NCBI RefSeq assembly: GCF_049319665.1
Contig: NZ_JBMOUD010000016.1
Location: 1 to 64,000 of the forward strand
Source: JBMOUD01 sp049319665
GTDB taxonomy: Bacteria; Pseudomonadota; Gammaproteobacteria; Enterobacterales; Enterobacteriaceae
Direction: 5' to 3'
DNA: 64,000 nt
Shown piece after piece: positions 42,593 through 51,887 of the stretch (positions are counted from its first letter, which is position 1; each line of letters opens with the position of its first letter). The translations under genes were made by a program, and so were the position numbers. The notes beneath the pieces were generated by a model. The model saw only the letters and a list, made by a program, of their open reading frames with translations, was not told the DNA's origin and searched no databases.

Positions 42593-42622
42593 CTCAAGGC
42601 TAAAAATGGGTTTAGCCTTGAG
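42593..42622 (+). terminator. terminator after clcB
   Basis: Twelve perfect pairs (CTCAAGGCTAAA and its complement) with loop AATGGG, 33 bp past the stop codon. The T-run is poor. Confidence 0.65.
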
Positions 42623-43221
42623 AGGTATCCCTTCTTTCCTCTATATCTGTCTACGATTTGCCACCAATAGCCCGTTTAAATCCCGGCATAAGCTAATAGC
42701 AAAAAAATATATATTTCATCTATCTCAATTCATGGTCATTGTGACTAAAACATGACAAACAAAAATGAATTTAATATTGGTGATTTACCTCACACTATTT
42801 TTGAAAATACTTTTACTGCTATCTATTTTTTAAAACAAAGTCTGCTTATTAAATGTAAATATATTAACAACCATTAAAAGAATTTTATTTAGGTTAAGGC
42901 GTACATAAATTGACATAAAGCGGGCGTTTTTAAGTCAAATTGCACCGATTTGGTGCTACGGCACCGCTCAAGTGCATGAGCTTATCTTAAAAGTGCATAT
43001 AATCATGTAGTTATAAATTCTTATTTGTTACTTTTTGTTACAATCATTTTCGTGAATTTAACCTTGTAGGCGCAACTTTTCCATTTTAACTTTTTGTGCT
43101 TAGTGGTAGTGTTCATGTCGATTTACAAATAGACGCAAATACAAATACTAAGAAACCTTCGGCTTCATATTTAAAATATGGGCAATGGGACACCTTTATC
43201 TAAATCTAGGAAAATAAAATA
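42623..43221. other. long porin leader/promoter region
   Basis: A 600-bp, very AT-rich non-coding stretch before a porin, as usual for ompC/ompF, which carry several OmpR sites and long leaders targeted by small RNAs. A direct OmpR-like motif is marked separately at 43025. A divergent sRNA gene such as micF could lie here, but no terminator-like hairpin stands out. Confidence 0.5.
43025..43045 (+). promoter_or_regulatory. OmpR-like binding site upstream of the porin
   Basis: TTGTTACTTTTTGTTACAAT has the two GTTAC half-sites in tandem at about 10-bp spacing and resembles the OmpR consensus TTTACTTTTTGTTACATAT. It lies about 180 bp before the start codon. Confidence 0.5.
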
Positions 43222-44340
43222 ATGATGAAGCGCAGTGCGTTGGCCGTAGCGGTCGCTCTTATTGTTGTGTCCGGTGCAACACAGGCAACAGAGATTTATA
43301 ATAAAGACGGTAACCAGCTGGATCTTTACGGCCGTGCAAATGGTAAGCATTATTTCAGTAAAGATAAGTCGAACGATGGTGATAAAACTTACGTTCGTTT
43401 CGGCTTCAAAGGCCAGACTAAAATTAATGATACTCTGACTGGTTATGGCCAGTGGGAATATCAGGCGCAGGCTAACAATGCTGAAGCTCAAGGTGATGAA
43501 GGCAATAAAACCCGTCTGGGCTTTGCCGGTCTGAAATTCGGCCAATGGGGTTCATTCGACTACGGCCGTAACTACGGCGTAGTGTATGACGCAATTGGCT
43601 ACACCGATATGCTGCCAGAATTTGGTGGCGATACCGCTTATAGCGATAACTTCATGGTAGGTCGTTCAAGCGGCCTGGCAACTTATCGTAATAAAAACTT
43701 CTTCGGTCTGGTTGATGGCCTGAACATTGCCTTGCAGTATCAGGGTAAAAATGACTCCGTCACTCCTAAAGCTGACGGCAATAACAACCGTCCTGACTCT
43801 AAATCTAACGGAGACGGCTTCGGTGGTTCCTTGGCTTATGAAGATATTGGCGGTACAGGCATTGGTGCTGTTATCGCTGGGTCATCTTCTGACAGAACAA
43901 GCCGTCAGAAAGCCTCTGTTTACGGTACAGGTGATAGAGCTAACGCGTGGGCAACTGGCCTGAAGTATGACGCTAACCAGGTTTATCTGGCCGCGATGTT
44001 TAACGAAACAACTAATCAGACTGCGTTTAAAGGCAAAGTAAACGGCACGTCGATTGCTGGTTACGCGCATAAAACCCAGGGTGTTGAATTGGTTGCACAG
44101 TATCAATTCGAGAATGGCCTGCGTCCATCTATCGCTTATGTCCAATCAAAAGCGAAAGATATTGAAAACGGTGTAGGCGATGTAGATTTGATTAAATACT
44201 ACGACATCGGCGCAACTTACTACTTCAACAAAAACATGTACACCTATGTTGATTACCAGATCAATGCGTTGAGTGATAACAACAAGCTGGGTCTGAGCAA
44301 CAAAGATGTGGTTGCAGTATCTCTGACTTACCGCTTCTAA
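43222..44340 (+). CDS. OmpC/OmpF-family general porin
   Basis: A 372-residue outer-membrane trimeric porin. It has a signal peptide (RSALAVAVALIVVSGATQA-TEIYNKDG), the mature N-terminus EIYNKDGNQLDLYGR, the constriction-loop L3 PEFGGDTAYSDNFMVGR, sixteen alternating beta-strands and a terminal phenylalanine in SLTYRF needed for assembly. The family is certain; OmpC or OmpF cannot be separated by eye. The start is MM: either Met works, with AGGAAAATAAAATA upstream. It is followed by a strong terminator. Confidence 0.92.
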   Translation: MMKRSALAVAVALIVVSGATQATEIYNKDGNQLDLYGRANGKHYFSKDKSNDGDKTYVRFGFKGQTKINDTLTGYGQWEYQAQANNAEAQGDEGNKTRLGFAGLKFGQWGSFDYGRNYGVVYDAIGYTDMLPEFGGDTAYSDNFMVGRSSGLATYRNKNFFGLVDGLNIALQYQGKNDSVTPKADGNNNRPDSKSNGDGFGGSLAYEDIGGTGIGAVIAGSSSDRTSRQKASVYGTGDRANAWATGLKYDANQVYLAAMFNETTNQTAFKGKVNGTSIAGYAHKTQGVELVAQYQFENGLRPSIAYVQSKAKDIENGVGDVDLIKYYDIGATYYFNKNMYTYVDYQINALSDNNKLGLSNKDVVAVSLTYRF

Positions 44341-44386
44341 GTTGTACTAACGAGTTATTACCTTTTCTGTGTCGAAAATGTAATGC

Positions 44387-44416
44387 AAGGCGGGGCTCTC
44401 GAGCCCCGCCTTTTTC
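44387..44416 (+). terminator. terminator after the porin
   Basis: AAGGCGGGGCTC and its complement with a 2-base turn, followed by TTTTTC. A classical strong intrinsic terminator, 46 bp after the stop codon. Confidence 0.9.
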
Positions 44417-44439
44417 TTTGCTACTTGGTGATTGCTATA

Positions 44440-45702
44440 TCAAGCGGCCGCTTTGGTATGTGGGAAACAACGCAGCAGTAATTTGCGCATTCTGACCACA
44501 AACTGCTCCTGGAATAGCAAACAAACGGCAATGGTTATAGCCATATAAATCAGATATCCCACCACCGAAAGCTGTACGTTGCCAGCGGCGGCAATACAGG
44601 CGTTCCAATCTTTAAAGCAGGTCATCGGGGCACCGCGAACCAGCTGTTCTAATGTGCGGAATAGGTTAAAGATCGGCACATGGAAGGCAAAAATAGACAG
44701 CGATGCTGCGCCCAGTCGAGGTGACCAGTGCCGTAGCCAGCTGCTGTTCGGATCACGAGCCATGGCGCTGAGATAGACCAGACAAACCTGCGCCGGTAGC
44801 AACAAGCCATTGTGCAACATGAAATACCAGTAGCGTGCACCGTGAGTAAACAGGGCGGTGGCAACGCCAAAGCATAGCAAAATACCGACAACCATTAGAC
44901 CGCGTATCGTGCCGTTGGGGAGCATTCCCGTTTGTTGGTGCTGGCGGAATAGCGCGTAAGCCACAATGCCGGCGAGGAACTCGGGTAGACGCAGCAGCGG
45001 GTTACGTTGCAACAAGCCGGTAAACGGCATGCCGTATTGATGCTGCCACACAACATAGATCGGTGGGACGAGGTACACCAGCATAATGATCCCTAGCCAT
45101 AGCCATTTTCGACGTACCGCCAATAGCTTAGGGGCGAGGAATGGGAATAAAAGATAAAAGAAGAACAGCGTCGATAATGACCACAGTGGCGCGTTGAAAG
45201 TCAGGAAATAGGGGTTCCAAGCCTGCAACATAAACATCTGCAAGAACACATTAAATGACAACTGTATATTGGTCATGTAATGGCGGAAAAGCTCAGGATG
45301 CGTGCCGCCTAATTCTGAATTGGTATCATAAATCACAAATCGCAGACTGGCCGTTGGGCCTTGCGGGGGAATAGACAGCCAATGCATAAAGGTCACGACC
45401 AACATTGACGTCACCAGTGCTACGATATGAATTGGGTACAGATTGCAAAAGCGTTTGGTTAGGAAGCTTCGCCCTGATTCGCGCATGACATTGCCATTAA
45501 AATAGACATGGGTCAGCAAGAAACCAGAGAGCACGAAAAATGTACTGGTGGCGAAAAAACCCATACTGGTAAATTCTGCCAGGAAGGGAATAGTAAAACG
45601 CTGCGGGTATTGATGCAGTGTGTGGTAAATCATGACATAGCAGCCTAAAAGAAAGCGCAACCACTCAAGCCCAATAAAGCGTTGTTTCGATGCTTTCTGC
45701 AT
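44440..45702 (-). CDS. acyltransferase family 3 (OafA/YrhL-like) membrane protein
   Basis: A 420-residue integral-membrane acyltransferase with about ten helices. The family motif is at the start: GLEWLRFLLGCYVMIYHTLHQYP (His at about residue 33) and FFATSTFFVLSGFLLTHVYF with the conserved TKRFCNLYPIHIV arginine region. Such enzymes O-acetylate or succinylate surface polysaccharides. GGAG eight bases before ATG 45702 favours this start over 45720. No LPS or capsule genes are adjacent, so the target sugar is unknown. Confidence 0.82.
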   Translation of the reverse strand: MQKASKQRFIGLEWLRFLLGCYVMIYHTLHQYPQRFTIPFLAEFTSMGFFATSTFFVLSGFLLTHVYFNGNVMRESGRSFLTKRFCNLYPIHIVALVTSMLVVTFMHWLSIPPQGPTASLRFVIYDTNSELGGTHPELFRHYMTNIQLSFNVFLQMFMLQAWNPYFLTFNAPLWSLSTLFFFYLLFPFLAPKLLAVRRKWLWLGIIMLVYLVPPIYVVWQHQYGMPFTGLLQRNPLLRLPEFLAGIVAYALFRQHQQTGMLPNGTIRGLMVVGILLCFGVATALFTHGARYWYFMLHNGLLLPAQVCLVYLSAMARDPNSSWLRHWSPRLGAASLSIFAFHVPIFNLFRTLEQLVRGAPMTCFKDWNACIAAAGNVQLSVVGYLIYMAITIAVCLLFQEQFVVRMRKLLLRCFPHTKAAA

Positions 45703-45887
45703 CTGTTTTCTCCGAAACATAAATTTTCCGGAGAATTATACCCGTCATTTTAAATTGAATTGTCAGCTAAGCGTCAAGTAAACGTAAAGTAAACACATGA
45801 TGGTGCGTTGGAAAATTCTTAAGTATCAGTGGTATATAAACGGATCATAAATGAAACTTAAATTTTAAATAAATCCCTTTACTTAGT

Positions 45888-45932
45888 GCAATACATTAGA
45901 AATTTTTGATATATGAGCTTTTAATGTATTGC
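45888..45932. promoter_or_regulatory. inverted repeat upstream of the inverse autotransporter
   Basis: GCAATACATTA and its exact complement TAATGTATTGC separated by 23 AT-rich bases, about 105 bp before the autotransporter gene. It lies within the 332-bp gap 45703-46034, which otherwise shows no gene. It could be a two-site operator or a transcript hairpin. Confidence 0.5.
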
Positions 45933-46034
45933 ATAGACGGAGGGTGCTGATATTCATCTGTACCATTCAGGTTTTGACTTGAAATATTATCTTCATTGGC
46001 TAAGATCAACGCTGATTCTTAAATTGAATAGAGT

Positions 46035-47591
46035 ATGACAGACGTAACTTCACTCCCTTGGGCGACAATTTCTCGGATTCGCCTTCCCATGCTAAAGATC
46101 GGTTTTCGCCTTATCGCGTCGCTCTTACCACTGAATGCGTCAGCGCTGATACTGGATAATTCGCCGCTCATACAGCTTCCGGTGGATGATTCCGCACCCG
46201 CGAGCGAGAACAACTCAATATTTAACGCCGGGCCAATGCAGCTATCTGCCCTGCCAATTTCATCTAATACCGACTCCGCCGCTGATAATGACTCAGCGCT
46301 GCCCGATTTAGGCAGTTCGTCGAATCATTCCGGGGATAACGTCGCCAAAAAATTCGAAACGCAAATCGCGACGGCGTTAAAAGAGTTTGGCGAAGGGAGC
46401 AAAGCCAGTACCAGTGACGATCCGCTCAGGGAACAGGCTGAATCTTTGGCATTGCAGCAGGCTGCGCGATTGATGCAGAAAAAAACTAGCAGCTTACTTT
46501 CCCCGCTGGGGACAGCATCGATGAATCTTGATGTTAGCGGCGGCACGCTGGCTGGCAGTTCAGGCCAATTACTGAGTCCGTTATTACAATCGGCAGATAG
46601 GCTGACTTATAGCCAGGTAGGACTACAGCACACCAGTGATGCCAATATTGGTAACTTCGGTCTTGGCCAGCGCTGGTCTCGTGGCCATTGGATGCTGGGC
46701 TACAACGCGTTTGTTGATAATGATTTTACTCATGATCAGAGTCGTGGCAGCTTAGGCGCAGAAGCCTGGACTGATTATCTGCATTTTTCAGCCAATTATT
46801 ATCATCCGTTTTCTTCTTTTAAAGCCAAATATGCGGACTCTACGCTGATGCGTCGGCAGGCTGCCGGCTATGACATCACGACCAAAGGCTATTTGCCATT
46901 CTATCGCCAGCTTGGCGCGAGTATTAGCTTCGAGCAATATCAGGGGAATCAAGTCGATTTATTAGGCAACGGCGTTTATCAAAACAATCCGTCGGCGATG
47001 TCTTTAGGCGTAAATTACACGCCGGTGCCGCTGGTGACCTTTAAGGCAGAACATAAGCAAGGGCAGGCGGGAGATAATCAGGATGTGGTCAACATGACGC
47101 TCAATTACCGTCTTGGTGTACCTCTCGCCCAACAGCTTTCTCCTGACTATGTAGCACAGGCGCATTCATTGCGCGGCAGTCGTTTAGATACTGTCGAGCG
47201 TAACAATCTGCCGGTATTAGAATACCGCCAGCGAAAAACGTTGTCGGTATTTTTAGCCACGCCGCCGTGGGTACTACAAGCGGGGGATAACTTGCCGCTC
47301 AAACTCGATGTACGTGCCGTAAATAGCATCAGCGCATTGAGCTGGCAGGGCGATACGCAAGCATTGAGTCTGACGCCACCGCACAATAATCGTGACGTCA
47401 ACGGTTGGAGTGTGATTATGCCCGCGTGGGATGACACACCGGGAGCAAGCAATACTTATCGCTTATCTGTCACGGTAGTGGATAACAAACACCAACAGGT
47501 GACATCGAATTGGATCACCCTGAGCGTGGCACAACCTTTATCCGCGAGTATTTCTTCCGAGGCATTTAGCCTGGCACCGGCGACGCAGTAA
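46035..47591 (+). CDS. inverse autotransporter / intimin-invasin beta-barrel protein (YchO-like)
   Basis: A 518-residue outer-membrane protein. After an N-terminal hydrophobic leader (GFRLIASLLPLNASA) and a Ser/Asp-rich linker, residues about 185-360 form the IAT_beta barrel: GNFGLGQRWSRGHWMLGYNAFVDNDF, GAEAWTDYLHFSANYYHP and YLPFYRQLGASISFEQY are diagnostic. One Ig-like module follows (about 420-505) and nothing else; true invasins continue with long Ig repeats. Length and layout match E. coli YchO. The start could also be Met19 (46089), which would give a cleaner signal peptide. Confidence 0.8.
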   Translation: MTDVTSLPWATISRIRLPMLKIGFRLIASLLPLNASALILDNSPLIQLPVDDSAPASENNSIFNAGPMQLSALPISSNTDSAADNDSALPDLGSSSNHSGDNVAKKFETQIATALKEFGEGSKASTSDDPLREQAESLALQQAARLMQKKTSSLLSPLGTASMNLDVSGGTLAGSSGQLLSPLLQSADRLTYSQVGLQHTSDANIGNFGLGQRWSRGHWMLGYNAFVDNDFTHDQSRGSLGAEAWTDYLHFSANYYHPFSSFKAKYADSTLMRRQAAGYDITTKGYLPFYRQLGASISFEQYQGNQVDLLGNGVYQNNPSAMSLGVNYTPVPLVTFKAEHKQGQAGDNQDVVNMTLNYRLGVPLAQQLSPDYVAQAHSLRGSRLDTVERNNLPVLEYRQRKTLSVFLATPPWVLQAGDNLPLKLDVRAVNSISALSWQGDTQALSLTPPHNNRDVNGWSVIMPAWDDTPGASNTYRLSVTVVDNKHQQVTSNWITLSVAQPLSASISSEAFSLAPATQ

Positions 47592-47637
47592 ATATTCTAT
47601 AACGCTGCGTAAAGCCGGTGGGTGCCGACGGTTAAGA

Positions 47638-48024
47638 TTACAGGCTGTGGATGTCGATACCATCGCCGATATTACTGTTTTGATAGTAGCTGTGCGGCAC
47701 TTCAACCTGATATTTGTTTGTGCCGTGCGCGACTTCAAGAATATAGCGCTCGTGATCATAAGAGTGGATCGGCATAAAGCCAAAAAAACCTTCCGCCGCG
47801 CTTATGCTACGTGAAGACGGGATAGCGTAACGGTGCACGATCATTGCTCTGAGCGGCGGGTTCTTACTTGATAGTGTATTCCAGGTTTGAATAATTGGCT
47901 GATTCACGGCTTGAGTGAGCGAGCGAAGAGCAGTGGTGGCCAGCGAGTGTAAATGCGCCACACCGGCTTTAAACGTCGCCACTGAATTCCAGGATGAAGC
48001 GTTATCGGGGGTATATTTTGACAT
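47638..48024 (-). CDS. conserved-looking protein of unknown function
   Basis: A 128-residue soluble protein, no signal peptide or membrane segment. The C-terminal half (GFFGFMPIHSYDHERYILEVAHGTN..., then YQVEVPHSYYQNSNIGDGIDI) looks like a compact beta domain; the N-terminal half is helical. I do not recognise the family. Codon use is chromosome-like. It is convergent with the autotransporter and lies between it and fhuF; the gap 48025-48169 shows nothing else. Confidence 0.55.
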   Translation of the reverse strand: MSKYTPDNASSWNSVATFKAGVAHLHSLATTALRSLTQAVNQPIIQTWNTLSSKNPPLRAMIVHRYAIPSSRSISAAEGFFGFMPIHSYDHERYILEVAHGTNKYQVEVPHSYYQNSNIGDGIDIHSL

Positions 48025-48169
48025 AATCGATACCTCGTTGGTCTATGTCACCCGATTACACACGTTTTCCTTATCGATAATCCAATCACTTATTGCACTA
48101 AGTTAAGCCAAAATAGCTATTTAGGTTTATCTCAGCGATTTACTCCAGAAAATATCGCTAATTAAACAC

Positions 48170-48922
48170 TTATTCCACCGTCGTTCGGCGGCGTTTTTTT
48201 GCTAACTCCAGCGGACAAGTGCTGCAAATTTCATGATCGGCCAGTTCATAACGTAGACAACACTGACGACGATAACGAATGCTATTAGGATCGCTTGGAT
48301 TTTCAGCACGTACAGGGTCAATCAGCGGATTTTTGCTGCCATCACTCAGGAGACGGGCGTTTAATAAGGCCCGGCCATCGCGGATATCAGCATTAACCAG
48401 CAGGGCTTGTTCAATTCCCCAGGCAATACGGACGCCAGCATTACTCCAATATATACCTGGTTTTAGGCCCGAAACCTCGGCCATTGACTGGCATACTGCG
48501 CGTAAATGCTGCTCGATCATCACATCAAAACGTGCCAAGGGTAGCCCCGCAAGATAAGGCTCGCCGGGACCATCGAAATAGATTTGCTCTGGCAGGCCGT
48601 TTTCTTGCAGCGTCAAAAATATCCGCTCTGCCGCGATAGGCAACTGCCAATTATGGCTCAATGAAACAATCACCCAACTTGGCAGCAGCATGGCAAAGTA
48701 CCACTGTGACCACATTGAGACTCGCGCTCGTAGTTGCACTGGGTCGGCGTCTGGGCCTAAATGCACATCTAAATAGCGCTGTAGTACGCGGGCACAGCCT
48801 TCTGGCGTCGTTAATTGCTGCATTGACCATGCATTCTCAACCTCAGGTGTTAAAGGTTTTAGCCTCTCAGCAACCCAGTTAAGTGGCCCTGAGCTGAGAT
48901 CATCGATGATTGTTTGCATCAT
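48170..48922 (-). CDS. fhuF: ferric-siderophore reductase FhuF
   Basis: A 250-residue cytoplasmic [2Fe-2S] protein that reduces ferric hydroxamate siderophores. The unusual cluster motif C-C-x10-C-x2-C is at the C-terminus (RRQCCLRYELADHEICSTCPL). E. coli FhuF has 262 residues. Start is Met at 48922 or 48919 (MMQTIIDDL); the frame begins at 48937 but without a site. A Fur-box-like sequence lies upstream, as expected. It is a single gene. Confidence 0.9.
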   Translation of the reverse strand: MMQTIIDDLSSGPLNWVAERLKPLTPEVENAWSMQQLTTPEGCARVLQRYLDVHLGPDADPVQLRARVSMWSQWYFAMLLPSWVIVSLSHNWQLPIAAERIFLTLQENGLPEQIYFDGPGEPYLAGLPLARFDVMIEQHLRAVCQSMAEVSGLKPGIYWSNAGVRIAWGIEQALLVNADIRDGRALLNARLLSDGSKNPLIDPVRAENPSDPNSIRYRRQCCLRYELADHEICSTCPLELAKKRRRTTVE

Positions 48923-48985
48923 GCTGAATCTAACCAAGCGAGGAAAATAATGAATAGTATTATCGCAGGATAACTAAACATGACT

Positions 48986-49004
48986 ACAAATGGTAATCAT
49001 TTCT
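48986..49004 (-). promoter_or_regulatory. Fur box upstream of fhuF
   Basis: ACAAATGGTAATCATTTCT matches the centre of the Fur consensus (AATGATAATCATT) with one change, about 65 bp before the fhuF start. It predicts iron repression. Confidence 0.7.
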
Positions 49005-49413
49005 ATTTGTATTTAACGTGATGAGTGAAGGTTGAAAAATGAGCAGGAATAGACGCAGGGTTAATACTAATGGCGTTCAGGGGGTCTCCTTATAAAAGCT
49101 GTTGATTATTTGTGGCAAATTATCTGCTCTGGGATAGGGTTATGCGATCGCAGTCAAAATTTGGCCGATAGGCGGCTTGGGTTATCCCGCATCGTAACGT
49201 AGGCTAATTTATTATTACTTCATTCATTATCTTATTTTCGCCTAAATTTTTTATCAGTAATTTGGACGTGGATTTATTATTAAGCATTAAATGCAATTTA
49301 AAATAATTTTATTGTTATTTTAAGATTTTTAATTGATCGATATTCATAGGGCAGGGTGTGCTAAGTACGGTTGATTTTCTACTATTAATTATCGGGATTA
49401 ATCAGGAGATAAA
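49005..49413. other. intergenic region before the BVMO operon
   Basis: About 410 bp, AT-rich after 49,200, with no convincing ORF, hairpin or known operator. It must contain the promoter of the monooxygenase/esterase operon. Confidence 0.4.
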
Positions 49414-50877
49414 ATGGATAGCGATATAAAAGAGGTTGAAATTGTTATTCTCGGTGCGGGTTTGGGTGGTTTAGGGATGGCGGCACAATTAAAACGACAG
49501 AATAGTGATGATTTTATTATTATCGATAAATGTCCTGATATTGGCGGCGTTTGGCTAAATAATACCTATCCTGGCGCGGCGTGCGACACGGAATCTCATC
49601 TTTATTGCTACAGCTACCATCTTCATCTACGTGTTAGCGCGCTTTACGCCGGGCGTGATGAATTATTAGGTTATATTAACTCGTTAGCCGATCGCTTCGA
49701 TTTGCGTCGGCATTTACAGTTAAATACTGAGATTCTATCCGCGAAATGGTCGAATAATAAAAAACGTTGGTTATTGACGTTATCAAATGGCGAGGTAATG
49801 ACATCACGTTTCTTTATTGCCTCTTGGGGACAATTAAATACGCCCTATATTCCGACTATTCCTGGTTTCGAGCAGTTTGCTGGTAAAAGTTTTCACTCTG
49901 CGCGCTGGCGACACGATATTAATTTAAAGGACAAGCGTGTTGCCAGTATCGGCAGTGCAGCCAGTGCGGTGCAGTACGTACCAGAAATCGCACCTAAGGT
50001 GGCGCATTTAACGGTATACCAACGTTCTGCTAATTGGATTGTGCCGCGTAATCAAGAAATCTTTACCTCAGCCCAGCTTGATGAATTTTCCAAAGACCCC
50101 GTCGCGTTTGAGAAAAACCGCCAGCAAATACACTTAATGCGTGAAGTCGGTGCGCTACGGGTCCGTCACGGAACGGTGGAACAGGCGGAGGGTATTGCGG
50201 TAGCCAGACAGCATCTGGCCGATCAAGTGAGCGATAAAGCGCTACGAGAGAAGCTGGTACCGGATTATGAGCTAGGCTGTAAACGCATACTGCGTTCCGA
50301 TGATTATTATCCGGCTTTGATGCGCGATAACGTTTTGCTGCAAACCGAAAAAATCAGCCATTTTGATAAACAAGGTATTGTGACGGCTGACGGCAAGTTA
50401 GAGAAGTTTGATGTCGTGATTTTTGGTACCGGTTTTCAGAGCCAGTCATTCCAAGGGGATATGCAAATTATCGGCACAGCAGGGAGCTTGCAGCAAAAAT
50501 GGGCGGAGGGCGCGGAAGCTTATCTTGGGATCACCGTTCCAGATTTCCCCAACATGTTCCTAATTTATGGGCCTAATACTAACCTCAACCACAGCTCAAT
50601 TATTAGCATGATGGAAATTCAGCAAAATTATATTCTCAATGCTATCAGCCATCTCCGCCAACACGTCGAACAAGCAATAGCGCCAAAAAACCAGCTTTTT
50701 ATAGCCTACAATGATGATGTCCAAAAGGCGATGCAAGCATCGGCTTTTTCCTCGAACTGTTCTAGCTGGTACAAAAATGCCGCTGGGAAAGTGATCAACA
50801 ATTGGCCAGGTTCAGTGGAGGAATACAAGCAGGTTGCACAGTGGCGGGCGGACGATTTTATCTGGGACAGGACGTAA
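49414..50877 (+). CDS. flavin-containing Baeyer-Villiger-type monooxygenase
   Basis: A 487-residue FAD/NADPH enzyme. First dinucleotide motif GAGLGGLG (residues 14-21), BVMO fingerprint-like FAGKSFHSARWRHD (about 151-164), second Rossmann motif GSAASAVQ (about 176-183) and the closing GTGFQSQSF. BVMOs insert oxygen next to a carbonyl, making an ester or lactone from a ketone. AGGAGATAAA before the ATG is a good ribosome binding site. A family IV esterase follows 25 bp downstream, so the pair would turn a ketone into alcohol plus acid. The substrate is unknown. Confidence 0.85.
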   Translation: MDSDIKEVEIVILGAGLGGLGMAAQLKRQNSDDFIIIDKCPDIGGVWLNNTYPGAACDTESHLYCYSYHLHLRVSALYAGRDELLGYINSLADRFDLRRHLQLNTEILSAKWSNNKKRWLLTLSNGEVMTSRFFIASWGQLNTPYIPTIPGFEQFAGKSFHSARWRHDINLKDKRVASIGSAASAVQYVPEIAPKVAHLTVYQRSANWIVPRNQEIFTSAQLDEFSKDPVAFEKNRQQIHLMREVGALRVRHGTVEQAEGIAVARQHLADQVSDKALREKLVPDYELGCKRILRSDDYYPALMRDNVLLQTEKISHFDKQGIVTADGKLEKFDVVIFGTGFQSQSFQGDMQIIGTAGSLQQKWAEGAEAYLGITVPDFPNMFLIYGPNTNLNHSSIISMMEIQQNYILNAISHLRQHVEQAIAPKNQLFIAYNDDVQKAMQASAFSSNCSSWYKNAAGKVINNWPGSVEEYKQVAQWRADDFIWDRT

Positions 50878-50902
50878 CGATTTTAATCGCTAAGGAGACA
50901 TT

Positions 50903-51871
50903 ATGCGCAGTTTAAAAACACTCATTGGGCTTGAAGATGTCGCAGCAGATGTCAGGCCCGTCGTGCAGGCTTGTCGTCAAGCAGGTATCGCTATGGAAAA
51001 TCTAACGCCGGAGGAGGCCAGGCAGGTTTATAGCGCGACCTGTGCCGAGCATACGTTAGAGCGATCTAATGAGGTTATGGTCACCGAGATGATAGCTGAG
51101 CTGGATGAATTGCCGATTAAATTCAGAGCCTATTGCCATCATGAGGTTGCAGCCGAGGTCACGCCGTTGGTGTATTTTATCCACGGCGGAGGCTGGGTGA
51201 TTGGTAACCTGGATACGCATGATAGTTTGTGTGCTGAGATTGCCAGACAAACTAAATGTCGGGTTATTGCGGCAGACTATCGTTTGGCACCGGAATTTCC
51301 TTTCCCGATAGCGTTAGAAGATTGCCATGCGGCCTTAAATTATCTTATTGCCCAGTCGGTCAATCTTAATATCGATCCGCAAAAAATTATTCTGGCCGGG
51401 GACAGCGCCGGCGGCAATATGGCCACTGTCTTGGCGAATATCGTGCCTCGTACCAATGCGCCTTGCCATTTACTAGGGCAGGTCTTGTTTTACCCGGTTA
51501 CCGATCTGACGGCCCATTCCGCCGGTTATGAAAAAATTACTCAAGGTTTTTCGCTGACGTCGCACACCATGAAATGGTTCAGGGATCACTACGTCGGCAT
51601 TGGCATCGATCTGCGTGATGAACGTTTGTCGCCGCTCTATCATATTCACGAGCAGCAGTTGCCGATGTGTATTATTACTACCGGACTTGATCCCCTGTCA
51701 GATGAGGGCATTGAGTATGCAGCCCAAAGTGCGCTGGCCGGGAATTACGTCGAGCATTATCATTTTCCTCAGCAAATACACGGCGTGCTCACTTATGCCA
51801 AGAGCGTGAAAACCGCCAGAGACATGCTCGCACTGGCGGCCAATTTTATTACCCGGGTGGTTTATCCATAA
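50903..51871 (+). CDS. alpha/beta hydrolase, HSL family IV (esterase)
   Basis: A 322-residue esterase with the oxyanion-hole motif HGGGW (about residue 96), the nucleophile elbow GDSAGG (about 167) and the acid/His pair in TGLDPLSDEG and HGVL near the C-terminus. It probably hydrolyses the ester formed by the upstream monooxygenase. AAGGAGACATT lies before the start. It is convergent with the kinase gene, 16 bp apart. Confidence 0.87.
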   Translation: MRSLKTLIGLEDVAADVRPVVQACRQAGIAMENLTPEEARQVYSATCAEHTLERSNEVMVTEMIAELDELPIKFRAYCHHEVAAEVTPLVYFIHGGGWVIGNLDTHDSLCAEIARQTKCRVIAADYRLAPEFPFPIALEDCHAALNYLIAQSVNLNIDPQKIILAGDSAGGNMATVLANIVPRTNAPCHLLGQVLFYPVTDLTAHSAGYEKITQGFSLTSHTMKWFRDHYVGIGIDLRDERLSPLYHIHEQQLPMCIITTGLDPLSDEGIEYAAQSALAGNYVEHYHFPQQIHGVLTYAKSVKTARDMLALAANFITRVVYP

Positions 51872-51887
51872 CAGGGGGGAGAGCAAT

